From: DATLWN01 sp964492895
GTDB taxonomy: Bacteria > Pseudomonadota > Zetaproteobacteria > Mariprofundales > Mariprofundaceae
Reading direction: 5' to 3'
Length of the DNA stretch: 39,851 nt
Assembly (NCBI GenBank): GCA_964492895.1
Contig: CAZBLR010000019.1
Span: 1-39,851 of the forward strand
Made by a program: the position numbers and the translations under genes. Position 1 is the first letter of the stretch, and each line of letters begins with the position of its first letter. Below the pieces are notes generated by a model. That model was not told the origin of the DNA. It was given only the letters and a program-made list of their open reading frames with translations, and made no database searches. Below, one piece after another: positions 27,100-36,700 of the stretch.

Positions 27100-27182
27100 G
27101 CCGCGAACGGGGCCGGGGCTTGGAAGCCGCGGCCGTGCGGTTTACCCTTGGCCCGGATCAGGTTGACGAACGGGGGTGCGCC

Positions 27183-28157
27183 ATGCGTCATGATTGGACG
27201 ATTGATGAGATCGAGGGGCTGTTCGCCCTGCCGTTCAACGATCTGCTGTTTCGCGCCCAGCAGGCGCACCGCGCCCATTTCGATGCCAACGAGGTGCAGC
27301 TTTCCACGCTGCTGTCGATCAAGACCGGCGGTTGCCCCGAGGATTGCAAGTACTGTCCGCAGAGCGTGCATTACAGCACCGAGGTGGAATCGGAGCTGTT
27401 GATGAAGAAGGACGAGGTGATGCGCGCGGCCAGGGCGGCCAAGGCCAACGGCGCCAGCCGCTTCTGCATGGGCGCGGCCTGGCGCGAGCCGAAGGGGCGC
27501 GCCTTCGAGCTGGTGCTGGACATGGTGCGCGAGGTCAAGGCCATGGGCATGGAGGCCTGCGCCACGCTGGGCATGCTGAGCCACGAGCAGGCGGCCAGGC
27601 TGAAAGAGGCCGGGCTCGATTACTACAACCACAACCTCGATTCCGATCCGGAGTTCTACCGGGAGATCATCTCCACGCGCAGCTACGAGGATCGGCTGGA
27701 TACGCTGCGCCATGTGCGCGCCGCCGGGCTCAGCGTCTGCTGCGGCGGCATCGTCGGCATGGGCGAGTCGCGCCGGCACCGGGCGGGGCTGGTTGCGCAG
27801 CTGGCGCGCATGGACCCGCCGCCGGAGTCGGTGCCGATCAACATGCTGGTCAAGGTCGAGGGCACGCCGCTGGCCGACCAGCAGGCGCTCGATCCGTTCG
27901 AGTTCATCCGCACCATCGCCGTGGCGCGCGTGACCATGCCGGCATCCCATGTGCGCCTGTCGGCCGGCCGCGAGGCCATGAGTGACGAGATGCAGGCCCT
28001 GTGCTTCCTGGCCGGCGCCAATTCCATCTTCTACGGGGAGAAGCTGCTGACGACCGGTAATGCCGAGGCCGAACGCGACCGGGCCCTGTTCGCGCGCCTG
28101 GGGCTGCACCCGCAACAGGCCGAAGCCCCTTCCTCCCGCCGGCTGGCCAACGCCTGA
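27183..28157 (+). CDS. bioB: Biotin synthase BioB
   Basis: BioB is a radical-SAM enzyme that inserts sulfur into dethiobiotin. The 324-residue form starts at the ATG giving MRHDWTIDEIEGLFALPFNDLL, which aligns with the usual BioB start. A GTG at 27096, overlapping ptsI, would add 29 unsupported residues. The radical-SAM cluster is CPEDCKYC (Cys51, 55, 58). Other hallmarks are YYNHNLDSDPEFY, SVCCGGIVGMGE (Cys ligands of the [2Fe-2S] cluster) and VRLSAGREAMSDE (Arg ligand). No other bio genes are in the window and I see no BirA-type operator. Confidence 0.96.
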   Translation: MRHDWTIDEIEGLFALPFNDLLFRAQQAHRAHFDANEVQLSTLLSIKTGGCPEDCKYCPQSVHYSTEVESELLMKKDEVMRAARAAKANGASRFCMGAAWREPKGRAFELVLDMVREVKAMGMEACATLGMLSHEQAARLKEAGLDYYNHNLDSDPEFYREIISTRSYEDRLDTLRHVRAAGLSVCCGGIVGMGESRRHRAGLVAQLARMDPPPESVPINMLVKVEGTPLADQQALDPFEFIRTIAVARVTMPASHVRLSAGREAMSDEMQALCFLAGANSIFYGEKLLTTGNAEAERDRALFARLGLHPQQAEAPSSRRLANA

Positions 28158-28172
28158 GGCGCGAGCGCATCC

Positions 28173-28202
28173 TTCACGGCAGGCTTCTCCTGCGGCTATA
28201 GT
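28173..28202 (+). promoter_or_regulatory. Candidate promoter of dapA
   Basis: TTCACG (28173-28178), an 18-base spacer and TATAGT (28197-28202) precede dapA by 48 bases. The spacer contains a small inverted pair GCAGG/CCTGC (28179-28193), which may be incidental or a weak hairpin at the end of bioB. Confidence 0.45.
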
Positions 28203-28250
28203 TGGCACCAGCGGCGGCCAGAGCGTCCGCCGACGAGCAGCGAGGGCAAT

Positions 28251-29150
28251 ATGTTTCATGGCGTCATGACAGCACTGGTAACGCCGTTCACCGAGGGCGG
28301 CGCCGTCGACGAGGAGGCGTTGCGGGCACACATCGAGCGCCAGATCGAGGCGGGGGTGGATGGGTTCGTGCCGGCCGGCACCACCGGCGAGGCGGCGACG
28401 CTGAACATGGCCGAACACAAGCGGGTGATCCGCCTGACCGTCGAGCAGGTGAACGGGCGCGTCCCCGTCATCGCCGGCACCGGCAGCAACAGCACCGAGG
28501 AATCGATCGAGCTGACGCGGGCGGCCAAGGATCTCGGCGCCGACGCGGCGCTGCTGATCTCCCCGTACTACGTCAAGCCTTCGCAGGAGGGCATCTACCA
28601 GCATTACAGGGCGGTGGCCGAGGCGGTGCACCTGCCGCAGATCCTGTACAACGTGCCGGGGCGCACGCAGTCGAACATGCTGCCGGAGACCGTGGGCCGC
28701 CTGTCCCGGGTGGCCAACATCGTCGGCATCAAGGATGCGACGGCCGACATGGCGCAGCTGACGCGCACGATGCTGGCCTCGGAGGGCCGCATCGAATTCT
28801 ACTCCGGCGACGATGCCACGGTGCTGCCGCTGATGGCGCTGGGCGGGGTGGGCGTGATCTCGGTGGTGTCGAACATCGCGCCGGCCACGATGAAGCGCAT
28901 GATCGCGGCGCTACGCGACGGCGAGATGGATGCGGCACGCGCGCTGCACCGGCAATTGCTGCCGTTGACCGATGCCATGTTCGTCGAGAGCAACCCGGTG
29001 CCGGTCAAGGGCGCCTGCGCCATGCTCGGCTGGATGACGGGCACCCTGCGCCTGCCGCTGGTGCCGATGAGCGAGGCCAACCGCGAGCTGGTGCGCCGGG
29101 CCATGCTGGCATTCGAGGCGGAACCGCTTGTCCTTCAGTCCACAGACTGA
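28251..29150 (+). CDS. dapA: 4-hydroxy-tetrahydrodipicolinate synthase
   Basis: DapA condenses pyruvate with aspartate semialdehyde, the first committed step to lysine and diaminopimelate. The 299-residue protein has ALVTPF at the start, PAGTTGEAATLN (substrate Thr pair), YYVKPSQEGIYQHY, the YNVPGRT motif with catalytic Tyr and Arg, and the Schiff-base Lys161 in NIVGIKDAT. YSGDDATVLPLMALGGVGVIS follows. The ribosome site is GAGGG six bases before the ATG. The TTG start of the histidine kinase gene lies inside its 3' end. Confidence 0.96.
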   Translation: MFHGVMTALVTPFTEGGAVDEEALRAHIERQIEAGVDGFVPAGTTGEAATLNMAEHKRVIRLTVEQVNGRVPVIAGTGSNSTEESIELTRAAKDLGADAALLISPYYVKPSQEGIYQHYRAVAEAVHLPQILYNVPGRTQSNMLPETVGRLSRVANIVGIKDATADMAQLTRTMLASEGRIEFYSGDDATVLPLMALGGVGVISVVSNIAPATMKRMIAALRDGEMDAARALHRQLLPLTDAMFVESNPVPVKGACAMLGWMTGTLRLPLVPMSEANRELVRRAMLAFEAEPLVLQSTD

Positions 29151-30510
29151 AGCCTCGGCCGTCGTCCGCCGCCTGAAGGGACTGATCCGGCGGCTGATCC
29201 ATTCCTTCGCGTATTTCCTGGCCAGCGGCGTGGCGCTGGCCGCCTTCTTCATCGTGCTGATGCTGGCCGAGGCGGCGCTGTACTCGCTGACCGGGCAGCC
29301 GGTGTCGGTCTGGGCCCTGGTGTTCGCCGCGCTGGCGGCGGCGCTGTTCTTCTCCCCCCTGGTGCACGGCATGCAGCGCTGGATCGACCGCGTGCTGTTC
29401 CCCCATCACGTGGACACGCTGGCGGCGATCCGCCAGCTCGGGGCCGGCGACCTGGCGGACATGCCGATCCAGAACATCGAGCGGGCGGTGCTCGAGCGCA
29501 TCTGCCAGGTCAGCCACCGGATGTTCGCGGCGCTCGACGAACGGGAGGTCGGCGGCGGCCGCCTGCACCTGTACCCGAAAGGCGCGCCGACGGTGCCGGG
29601 AGCGCTGGGCCAGGAGCTCGGCGACTACGATATCCGCCTGCCCCTGCCGCGCCGCACCGGGCGCGCCTACCTGTACCTCGGACCGCGTGCCGACGGCTGG
29701 CCGACGGATGCCTCGGAGCTCGAAAGCCTGGCCAGCCTCGCCCGCTTCGCGGCCACGAGCCTGGAGCATGCCCGCCTGACGCATCAGCAGGCCGAGGCGG
29801 CGCGCCTGGATTCGCTGACGCGCGTGGCCAGGCAGCTGCATTCGCACGATCTGAAGAACCGCCTGCACGACCTGGCCTTCCTGGCGCACAACATCGAATC
29901 GGGTCGTCTGGACAAGGAGGACATCAGCCAGCTGGTCGGCGCCATCCGCAAGGTCGTCGGCCGCATGCAGACGCTGATGCAGCGCCTGGCCGATCCGCGC
30001 GAGAAGATCGCGCCGGTGCTGGCGCCGGTCGACATGCCGGCCTGGCTGGCCCGCATCGTGCAGGAGCGGCTGTGGCCCGAGGGCATCGCGGTCAGCGTGG
30101 AGCTGCCGACGATGCCGATCATCCAGGGCGATCCGGGCCTGCTGCAGAGCGTGTTCGAGAACATCTTCGACAATGCCGCCCAGGCCATGCAGGGTCGGGG
30201 TCAGCTGACGGTGACCGGCCGCATCCTGTCGCGTGCGGATGCGGACGATCTGATCGAGATCCGCGTCCGGGATACCGGCCCCGGCATGAGCGACGCCTTC
30301 ATCCGCAACCGTCTGTTCCGGCTGTTCTCGACCACCCGCCCGAACGGCCTCGGCATCGGCCTGTACCTGAGCCGGCGCATCGTCGAGGCCCACGGGGGAG
30401 AGATTGGGGCCGAAAGCGAGGGAGAGGGTAAAGGTTCCACCTTCTTTATTCGCCTGCCCATGTGGCAGGTTGGGACAAGCAAGCCTTCCCCGGCCATACA
30501 GGAGACGTGA
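29128..30510 (+). CDS. Membrane sensor histidine kinase
   Basis: A 460-residue two-component sensor. The only plausible start is TTG at 29128, nine bases after a GAGG, overlapping dapA by 23 bases. Two membrane helices lie at about residues 24-48 and 54-76 with almost no periplasmic loop. A GAF-like domain follows (about 110-215). The phosphoacceptor motif is LHSHDLKNRL (His240), resembling the VHDLKN box of PrsK-type kinases. The catalytic domain has the N box FENIFDNAAQAM, G1 DTGPGM and G2 GLGIGLYLSRRIVEAHGG. Its cognate regulator starts five bases after its stop. The signal is unknown. Confidence 0.87.
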   Translation: MSFSPQTEASAVVRRLKGLIRRLIHSFAYFLASGVALAAFFIVLMLAEAALYSLTGQPVSVWALVFAALAAALFFSPLVHGMQRWIDRVLFPHHVDTLAAIRQLGAGDLADMPIQNIERAVLERICQVSHRMFAALDEREVGGGRLHLYPKGAPTVPGALGQELGDYDIRLPLPRRTGRAYLYLGPRADGWPTDASELESLASLARFAATSLEHARLTHQQAEAARLDSLTRVARQLHSHDLKNRLHDLAFLAHNIESGRLDKEDISQLVGAIRKVVGRMQTLMQRLADPREKIAPVLAPVDMPAWLARIVQERLWPEGIAVSVELPTMPIIQGDPGLLQSVFENIFDNAAQAMQGRGQLTVTGRILSRADADDLIEIRVRDTGPGMSDAFIRNRLFRLFSTTRPNGLGIGLYLSRRIVEAHGGEIGAESEGEGKGSTFFIRLPMWQVGTSKPSPAIQET

Positions 30511-30515
30511 TTCCG

Positions 30516-31925
30516 ATGCAGCGCACCGTACTGGTGGTGGACGACAACGATATCAACCGGCTGAACCTGAAGCTGTTGCTCAAGGACAGCTACCAGGTCA
30601 TCGAGGCCGGCGATCTCGACGTGGCCGAAGAGATGCTGAGCCAGCATCGCGTCGACCTGTTGGTGCTGGACCTGGCCCTGCCGCCGGAGCCGGACAACCC
30701 GGAGATCGGCATGCGCTACCTGACGGAGATCCGGGACGAGAATCCCGACCTGCCGGTGGTGGTGATCACCGGCCACGACGAGCATCGCCTGGCCGTGCGT
30801 GCGCGCAAGGCCGGGGCGCTGGACTTCTTCGGCAAGCCCTTCGATCCGGACGAGGTCCGCGACACCATCGACCGGGCCATGGAGAGCCGCTGGCAGCAGC
30901 TGCGCGAGCAGGAGCTGCAGCGCCTGCTCGATACGCGCATGGGCACGGAGATCCTCGGCGATTCCGCCGCCATGCGCGAGCTGCGCCAGCTGATCGGGCG
31001 CGTGGCGCCGACGCCGTCGACGGTGCTGGTGCAGGGGCCGACCGGCAGCGGCAAGGAGCTGGTGGCGCGCAGCCTGCATGCGCAGAGCCCCCGCCAGCAG
31101 CGGCCGTTCATCGCCATCAATTGCGCGGCCATGGCCGCCGAGCATCTGGAGTCCGAGCTGTTCGGGCACGAGAAGGGGGCGTTCGCGGGCGCGTCGAAGC
31201 GCAAGCTCGGCTGGTTCGAGCGCGCGGCCGGCGGCACGCTGTTCCTGGACGAGGTGGCGGGGTTGCCGCTGTCGGTGCAGGCCAAGCTGCTCCGGGCCCT
31301 GGAGCACGGCGAGTTCTCGCGCCTGGGCGGCGAGTCGATCCTCCGATCGGATGTGCGCCTGATCTGCTCCACCAAGGAGAACATCGAGCAGCTGGTCGAG
31401 GAGGGCTCGTTCCGCGAGGACCTGTACTACCGCATCCACGTGGTCGTCGTCGACGTGCCGCCGCTGTGCGAGCATGCCGAGGACATCCCGGTGCTGGCGC
31501 AGCGCATCCTCGAGCAGAAGGCCATGGTCTGCGGCAAGCAGATGCAGGGCATCGACGCCGACGTGCTCGATGCCATGCAGCGCTATGCCTGGCCCGGCAA
31601 CGTGCGCGAGCTGGAGAACGTCATCGAGCGCGCGGTGGTGCTGGCCGCGGGGCCCGTGATCGAACGCCTGCCGTCGCTGGCCAGCCCCCAGGCCCAGCTG
31701 ACCGACGGCAACCTGCTCGACCAGTGGTTCGAGCAGCTGCCCGATACCGGCCTCGATGCCGAGCGGGCGGTGGCGGACTTCGAGCGGCGCCTGCTGCTCG
31801 AGGCGCTGGAGCGCAACCAGGGGGTCAAGGCCAGGGCCGGGCGCTGGCTGGGATTCGGGGAGCGGGCCAAGGACAAGATGCGCTATCTGTGCGAGAAGTA
31901 TGGCATCCAGGTGGATGACCTGTGA
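30516..31925 (+). CDS. Sigma-54-type response regulator
   Basis: A 469-residue NtrC-class regulator. The ATG at 30516 is 11 bases after AGGAG; a GTG three codons earlier is possible. The receiver domain has Asp9/Asp10, phosphoacceptor Asp52 in LLVLDLALPP, TGH and Lys107. The AAA+ domain has GPTGSGKE, GGTLFLDEVAG and FREDLYYRIHV. The sigma-54 contact loop reads GAFAGA (221-226) instead of GAFTGA. The C-terminal helix-turn-helix is Fis-like (LLLEALERNQGVKARAGRWLGFG...KMRYLCEKYGI). It is the partner of the kinase upstream; rpoN is in the same window. Targets are unknown. Confidence 0.9.
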   Translation: MQRTVLVVDDNDINRLNLKLLLKDSYQVIEAGDLDVAEEMLSQHRVDLLVLDLALPPEPDNPEIGMRYLTEIRDENPDLPVVVITGHDEHRLAVRARKAGALDFFGKPFDPDEVRDTIDRAMESRWQQLREQELQRLLDTRMGTEILGDSAAMRELRQLIGRVAPTPSTVLVQGPTGSGKELVARSLHAQSPRQQRPFIAINCAAMAAEHLESELFGHEKGAFAGASKRKLGWFERAAGGTLFLDEVAGLPLSVQAKLLRALEHGEFSRLGGESILRSDVRLICSTKENIEQLVEEGSFREDLYYRIHVVVVDVPPLCEHAEDIPVLAQRILEQKAMVCGKQMQGIDADVLDAMQRYAWPGNVRELENVIERAVVLAAGPVIERLPSLASPQAQLTDGNLLDQWFEQLPDTGLDAERAVADFERRLLLEALERNQGVKARAGRWLGFGERAKDKMRYLCEKYGIQVDDL

Positions 31926-32326
31926 TGCGGCGTCTGCTGCTGGCGGCCTTGCTGGTGCTGGGCATGCCCATGCTCGCCCATGCCGCGGATGATCAGGGGC
32001 CGGACCACGAGTACCTGTATTACCGCGATCTCAACGTGCCGCCGTTCCAGAGCCTGCGCGAGTTCTTCGACCTGCCGAACCGCGTCGGCAGCTACGAGGT
32101 GACCCTGGTATCGGAAGCGGTGGGGCCGCTGACGTTCAAGGTCATGCGCGTGCGCGGCGATCACGAGGTCACGCTGAAGCAGTACCGCAGCTACCATATC
32201 CACGACCACGAGTTCCATCTGAAGTTCGACAATACCGACGGCCAGGCGGACCTGATGGTGGCTATCGCCAATTCCAACCCGGCGGCCAGCGCCAAGGTGA
32301 CGGTGATCGTCGTCCAGCTTCCCTGA
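31925..32326 (+). CDS. Small exported protein of unknown function
   Basis: I do not recognise this 133-residue protein. Its ATG overlaps the regulator stop (TGATG), so it belongs to the two-component operon. A signal peptide (MRRLLLAALLVLGMPMLAHAA) is followed by a mature part with many aromatic and acidic residues. It also has a His-rich YRSYHIHDHEFHLKF stretch that could bind metal. The rest looks beta-rich and ends in VTVIVVQLP. A periplasmic accessory or sensing role for the upstream kinase is possible but is inference. Confidence 0.72.
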   Translation: MRRLLLAALLVLGMPMLAHAADDQGPDHEYLYYRDLNVPPFQSLREFFDLPNRVGSYEVTLVSEAVGPLTFKVMRVRGDHEVTLKQYRSYHIHDHEFHLKFDNTDGQADLMVAIANSNPAASAKVTVIVVQLP

Positions 32327-32330
32327 GTGC

Positions 32331-32359
32331 CTTGAAACCATAGGTCGTGACCCCTATAT
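32331..32359 (+). promoter_or_regulatory. Sigma-32 (RpoH) heat-shock promoter of clpB
   Basis: CTTGAAA (32331-32337) and CCCCTATAT (32351-32359) are separated by 13 bases. This matches the heat-shock consensus CTTGAAA-N(11-16)-CCCCATnT almost exactly and lies 33 bases before the clpB ATG. Confidence 0.88.
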
Positions 32360-32364
32360 AAAGA

Positions 32365-32387
32365 CGGACGAGTCTTTAAGGAGTCCG
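32365..32387 (+). promoter_or_regulatory. Hairpin enclosing the clpB ribosome site
   Basis: CGGAC (32365-32369) can pair with GTCCG (32383-32387). The TCTTTAAGGA between them can form a short inner stem that hides AAGGAG, the clpB ribosome site. The pairing is short, so a temperature-sensitive RNA element is only a possibility. Confidence 0.35.
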
Positions 32388-32391
32388 ACCG

Positions 32392-34980
<2,589 letters not shown>

Positions 34981-35004
34981 TGCGTGCAACGGCGCGCGCT
35001 TTAT

Positions 35005-35020
35005 ATTAGTATATGCTAAT
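35005..35020. promoter_or_regulatory. AT-rich palindrome upstream of first cytochrome gene
   Basis: ATTAG and CTAAT flank a TATATG spacer, an inverted repeat 35 bases before the ATG at 35055. It overlaps possible -10 elements (TATATT, TATGCT) and could be a repressor or activator site. I cannot assign the regulator. Confidence 0.4.
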
Positions 35021-35054
35021 CAAGTAAACTGATAAGCGATCAGGAGGAAAGAGC

Positions 35055-35408
35055 ATGAAGAAATCATTGGTGTTTTCAGCAGCAGCGATCGGCCTGATGG
35101 CCGTGTCGGCCCCGGCGCATGCCTTCGATACCAACGCGTGCATGGCCTGCCATGCCATCGATATCGTCAAGGTAGGGCCTTCGTTCAAGGATGTGGTGAA
35201 GGCATATGGCGATGAGAAGACCCTGGCCAAGGCGTTCAAGAGCGGCTTTGCCGTCAAGGACCGCAGGATCGCCGCGAGCGATGCGGTGATGAAGGCCAAG
35301 GCGCCCGTGATGACGGCGCAATTCAACATCAAGATCAAGGGCCACGAGAAGCAGGCTGCACACGCGGTGTTCGAGACCGTGAAGCATAATGCCTACGGCG
35401 ATTACTGA
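35055..35408 (+). CDS. Small single-haem cytochrome c (1 of 4)
   Basis: A 117-residue periplasmic class I cytochrome. AGGAGGAAAGAGC precedes the ATG. The signal peptide ends SAPAHA (about residue 23). The haem site is CMACH (Cys29, Cys32, His33), followed by KVGPSFKDV. The probable distal ligand is Met86 in APVMTAQF. The C-terminus (IKGHEKQAAHAVFETVKHNAYGDY) is shared with the next two genes. Compared with those it has a three-residue DIV in place of DHD and a different leader, so it is the most divergent of the three paralogues. Likely an electron carrier; partners unknown. Confidence 0.9.
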   Translation: MKKSLVFSAAAIGLMAVSAPAHAFDTNACMACHAIDIVKVGPSFKDVVKAYGDEKTLAKAFKSGFAVKDRRIAASDAVMKAKAPVMTAQFNIKIKGHEKQAAHAVFETVKHNAYGDY

Positions 35409-35431
35409 GGTCCGGACCGCGCACGTCTGAG

Positions 35432-35464
35432 CGGCTGCGCCCGGGCATATCCCGGGCGCAGCCG
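35432..35464. terminator. Strong GC hairpin after first cytochrome
   Basis: A perfect 14-bp stem (CGGCTGCGCCCGGG with its complement) closes a CATAT loop, 24 bases after the stop codon. There is no T run on either side, so it may stabilise the mRNA end or act as a non-canonical terminator. Confidence 0.55.
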
Positions 35465-35569
35465 GGAGGCCGTGTGACGGCTATGGGTATTGGGGGATTT
35501 CACAGCCAAAGAGGGAGTATTTTTTCCCCTCCATGGGTTTCCTATCCTGAGTATGATGGTTACATGGAC

Positions 35570-35620
35570 GGGTTTGCGATTGCGAATCCGATACCCATTG
35601 AATGCTTTGGAGGAGGAAAC
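35570..35620 (+). promoter_or_regulatory. Shared cytochrome leader, copy 1
   Basis: GGGTTTGCGATTGCGAATCCG followed by a TTGGAGGAGGA-type ribosome site resembles the regions before the genes at 36156 and 36701. This copy is the least exact of the three. Confidence 0.5.
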
Positions 35621-35621
35621 G

Positions 35622-35978
35622 GTGAAGAAATTGTTTGTATTTGCAGCTGTGGCTGCTGTTGGAATGATGTCCTTGTCTACCACGGCAAGTGCCTTCAATA
35701 CGAGACATTGTATGGCCTGCCATGCCATCGATCACGACAAGATCGGTCCGGCCTGGACGGAGGACGTTAAGGCCTATGGCACCGAGGAGAACCTGGCCAA
35801 GGTTTTCCTGGCCGGCTTTAAAGTGGAAGACCGCGCCATTGCCAGTAAATCGTCCAAGTGGAAGCACAAGGCAGGCCTGATGACCGGCCAGTTCAACCAC
35901 CTGATCAAGGGTCACGAGAAGGCAGCGGCTCATGCCCTGTTCATGACCGTGAAGAACAACAAGTTCGGCGATTACTAA
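35622..35978 (+). CDS. Small single-haem cytochrome c (2 of 4)
   Basis: A 118-residue periplasmic cytochrome. I chose the GTG at 35622 because GGAGGAGGAAAC lies just before it and it gives a proper signal peptide (VKKLFVFAAVAAVGMMSLSTTASA); upstream in-frame starts would add about 44 unlikely residues. The haem site is CMACH (Cys30, Cys33, His34), then HDKIGPAW. The distal Met is in AGLMTGQFNHLIKGHEK. It is nearly identical in layout to the gene at 36156, which points to recent tandem duplication. Likely a soluble electron carrier. Confidence 0.9.
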   Translation: MKKLFVFAAVAAVGMMSLSTTASAFNTRHCMACHAIDHDKIGPAWTEDVKAYGTEENLAKVFLAGFKVEDRAIASKSSKWKHKAGLMTGQFNHLIKGHEKAAAHALFMTVKNNKFGDY

Positions 35979-36000
35979 GACCTGTTGGGATTGATGGAGA

Positions 36001-36018
36001 GGGCGGCTTCGGCCGCCC
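36001..36018 (+). terminator. Hairpin terminator after second cytochrome
   Basis: GGGCGGC-TTCG-GCCGCCC forms a 7-bp stem with a stable TTCG tetraloop, 22 bases after the stop, followed by TTGACC. Only a short T run follows. Confidence 0.6.
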
Positions 36019-36104
36019 TTGACCCCTCTCTCCCCGGCAGACGTACATCTCTATCCATATGCATGCTGCAGATCCCATACCTGCAGTACGCTTGCACTGT
36101 GGCC

Positions 36105-36150
36105 GGATTTGCGATAGCAAGCCGGTTCCAATTCGATCATTGGAGGAGGA
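36105..36150 (+). promoter_or_regulatory. Shared cytochrome leader, copy 2
   Basis: GGATTTGCGATAGCAA, then a TTCCAATTCGATCATTGGAGG-like stretch, closely matches 36652-36697. TTGC-GATA-GCAA is an inverted repeat. Upstream TTGCAC (36092-36097) with TAGCAA 17 bases later could be a promoter. Confidence 0.6.
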
Positions 36151-36155
36151 TGTAC

Positions 36156-36512
36156 GTGAAGAAAGTATTCGTGTTTGCAGCTGTTGCTGCTGTTGGAATG
36201 ATGTCGATGGCCACCACGGCGAGTGCCTTCAACACCGGACGGTGTGCGGCCTGCCACAACATCGATCATGACAAGGTCGGCCCGGCCTGGAAGACCGTCG
36301 CAGAGCATTATGGCGACGAGGCCACCCTGGCCAAGGTGTTCGAGGATGGCTTCAAGGTCTCCGACCGCAAGGTCGCTGGTTCCATCGCCAAGTGGAAGTC
36401 CAAGGCTGGCCTGATGACCAGCCAGTTCAACCACCTGATCAAGGGTCACGAGAAGGAAGCGGCACACGCCCTTTTCGAGTCTGTGAAGAACGACAAGTTC
36501 GGCAACTACTGA
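36156..36512 (+). CDS. Small single-haem cytochrome c (3 of 4)
   Basis: A 118-residue paralogue of the gene at 35622. The GTG at 36156 is six bases after GGAGGAGG; an ATG two codons earlier sits directly against the ribosome site and is less likely. The signal peptide VKKVFVFAAVAAVGMMSMATTASA is almost the same as its neighbour. The haem site is CAACH (Cys30, Cys33, His34) and the distal Met is in AGLMTSQFNHLIKGHEK. The body differs mainly in charged surface residues (AEHYGDEATLAKVFEDGFKVSD), suggesting paralogues tuned for different partners. Confidence 0.9.
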   Translation: MKKVFVFAAVAAVGMMSMATTASAFNTGRCAACHNIDHDKVGPAWKTVAEHYGDEATLAKVFEDGFKVSDRKVAGSIAKWKSKAGLMTSQFNHLIKGHEKEAAHALFESVKNDKFGNY

Positions 36513-36531
36513 TCCCTGTCTGGGTTGACAT

Positions 36532-36557
36532 GAAGGGCGGCCTGCGGGCCGCCCTTC
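36532..36557 (+). terminator. Hairpin terminator after third cytochrome
   Basis: An 11-bp stem, GAAGGGCGGCC with its complement, around a TGCG loop, 20 bases after the stop. It is followed by GTTCGTTC rather than a clean T run. Confidence 0.65.
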
Positions 36558-36630
36558 GTTCGTTCGGACAGCGGCTTTCCCCCCGCTCCATGGCCCGATG
36601 CCCTGTGGCATTCGTGGATTCCCATATGGG

Positions 36631-36697
36631 GCGCAAGCTTGCGCGGTGGATGGATTTGCGATAGTAAATCGTTTCCGATTCGATCGTTGGAGGAGGA
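36631..36697 (+). promoter_or_regulatory. Shared cytochrome leader, copy 3, with palindrome
   Basis: The perfect palindrome GCGCAAGCTTGCGC (36631-36644) is followed by GGATTTGCGATAGTAA (36652 on) and a TTGGAGGAGGA ribosome site, as in copy 2. The palindrome overlaps a possible -35 (TTGCGC). Confidence 0.6.
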
Positions 36698-36700
36698 CCT

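Noticed and set aside
27140..27182. BirA operator upstream of bioB
   Set aside because: GGTTTACC and AGGTTGAC are present but not as the required inverted TTGTAAACC/GGTTTACAA pair.
28179..28193. GCAGG/CCTGC hairpin as a bioB terminator
   Set aside because: The stem has only five pairs and no T run, and it lies within the spacer of the dapA promoter candidate.
29128..31925. PrsK/PrsR pair of an exosortase system
   Set aside because: The His box is similar, but the kinase has only two membrane helices and no exosortase or PEP-CTERM proteins are visible, so the name is not supported.
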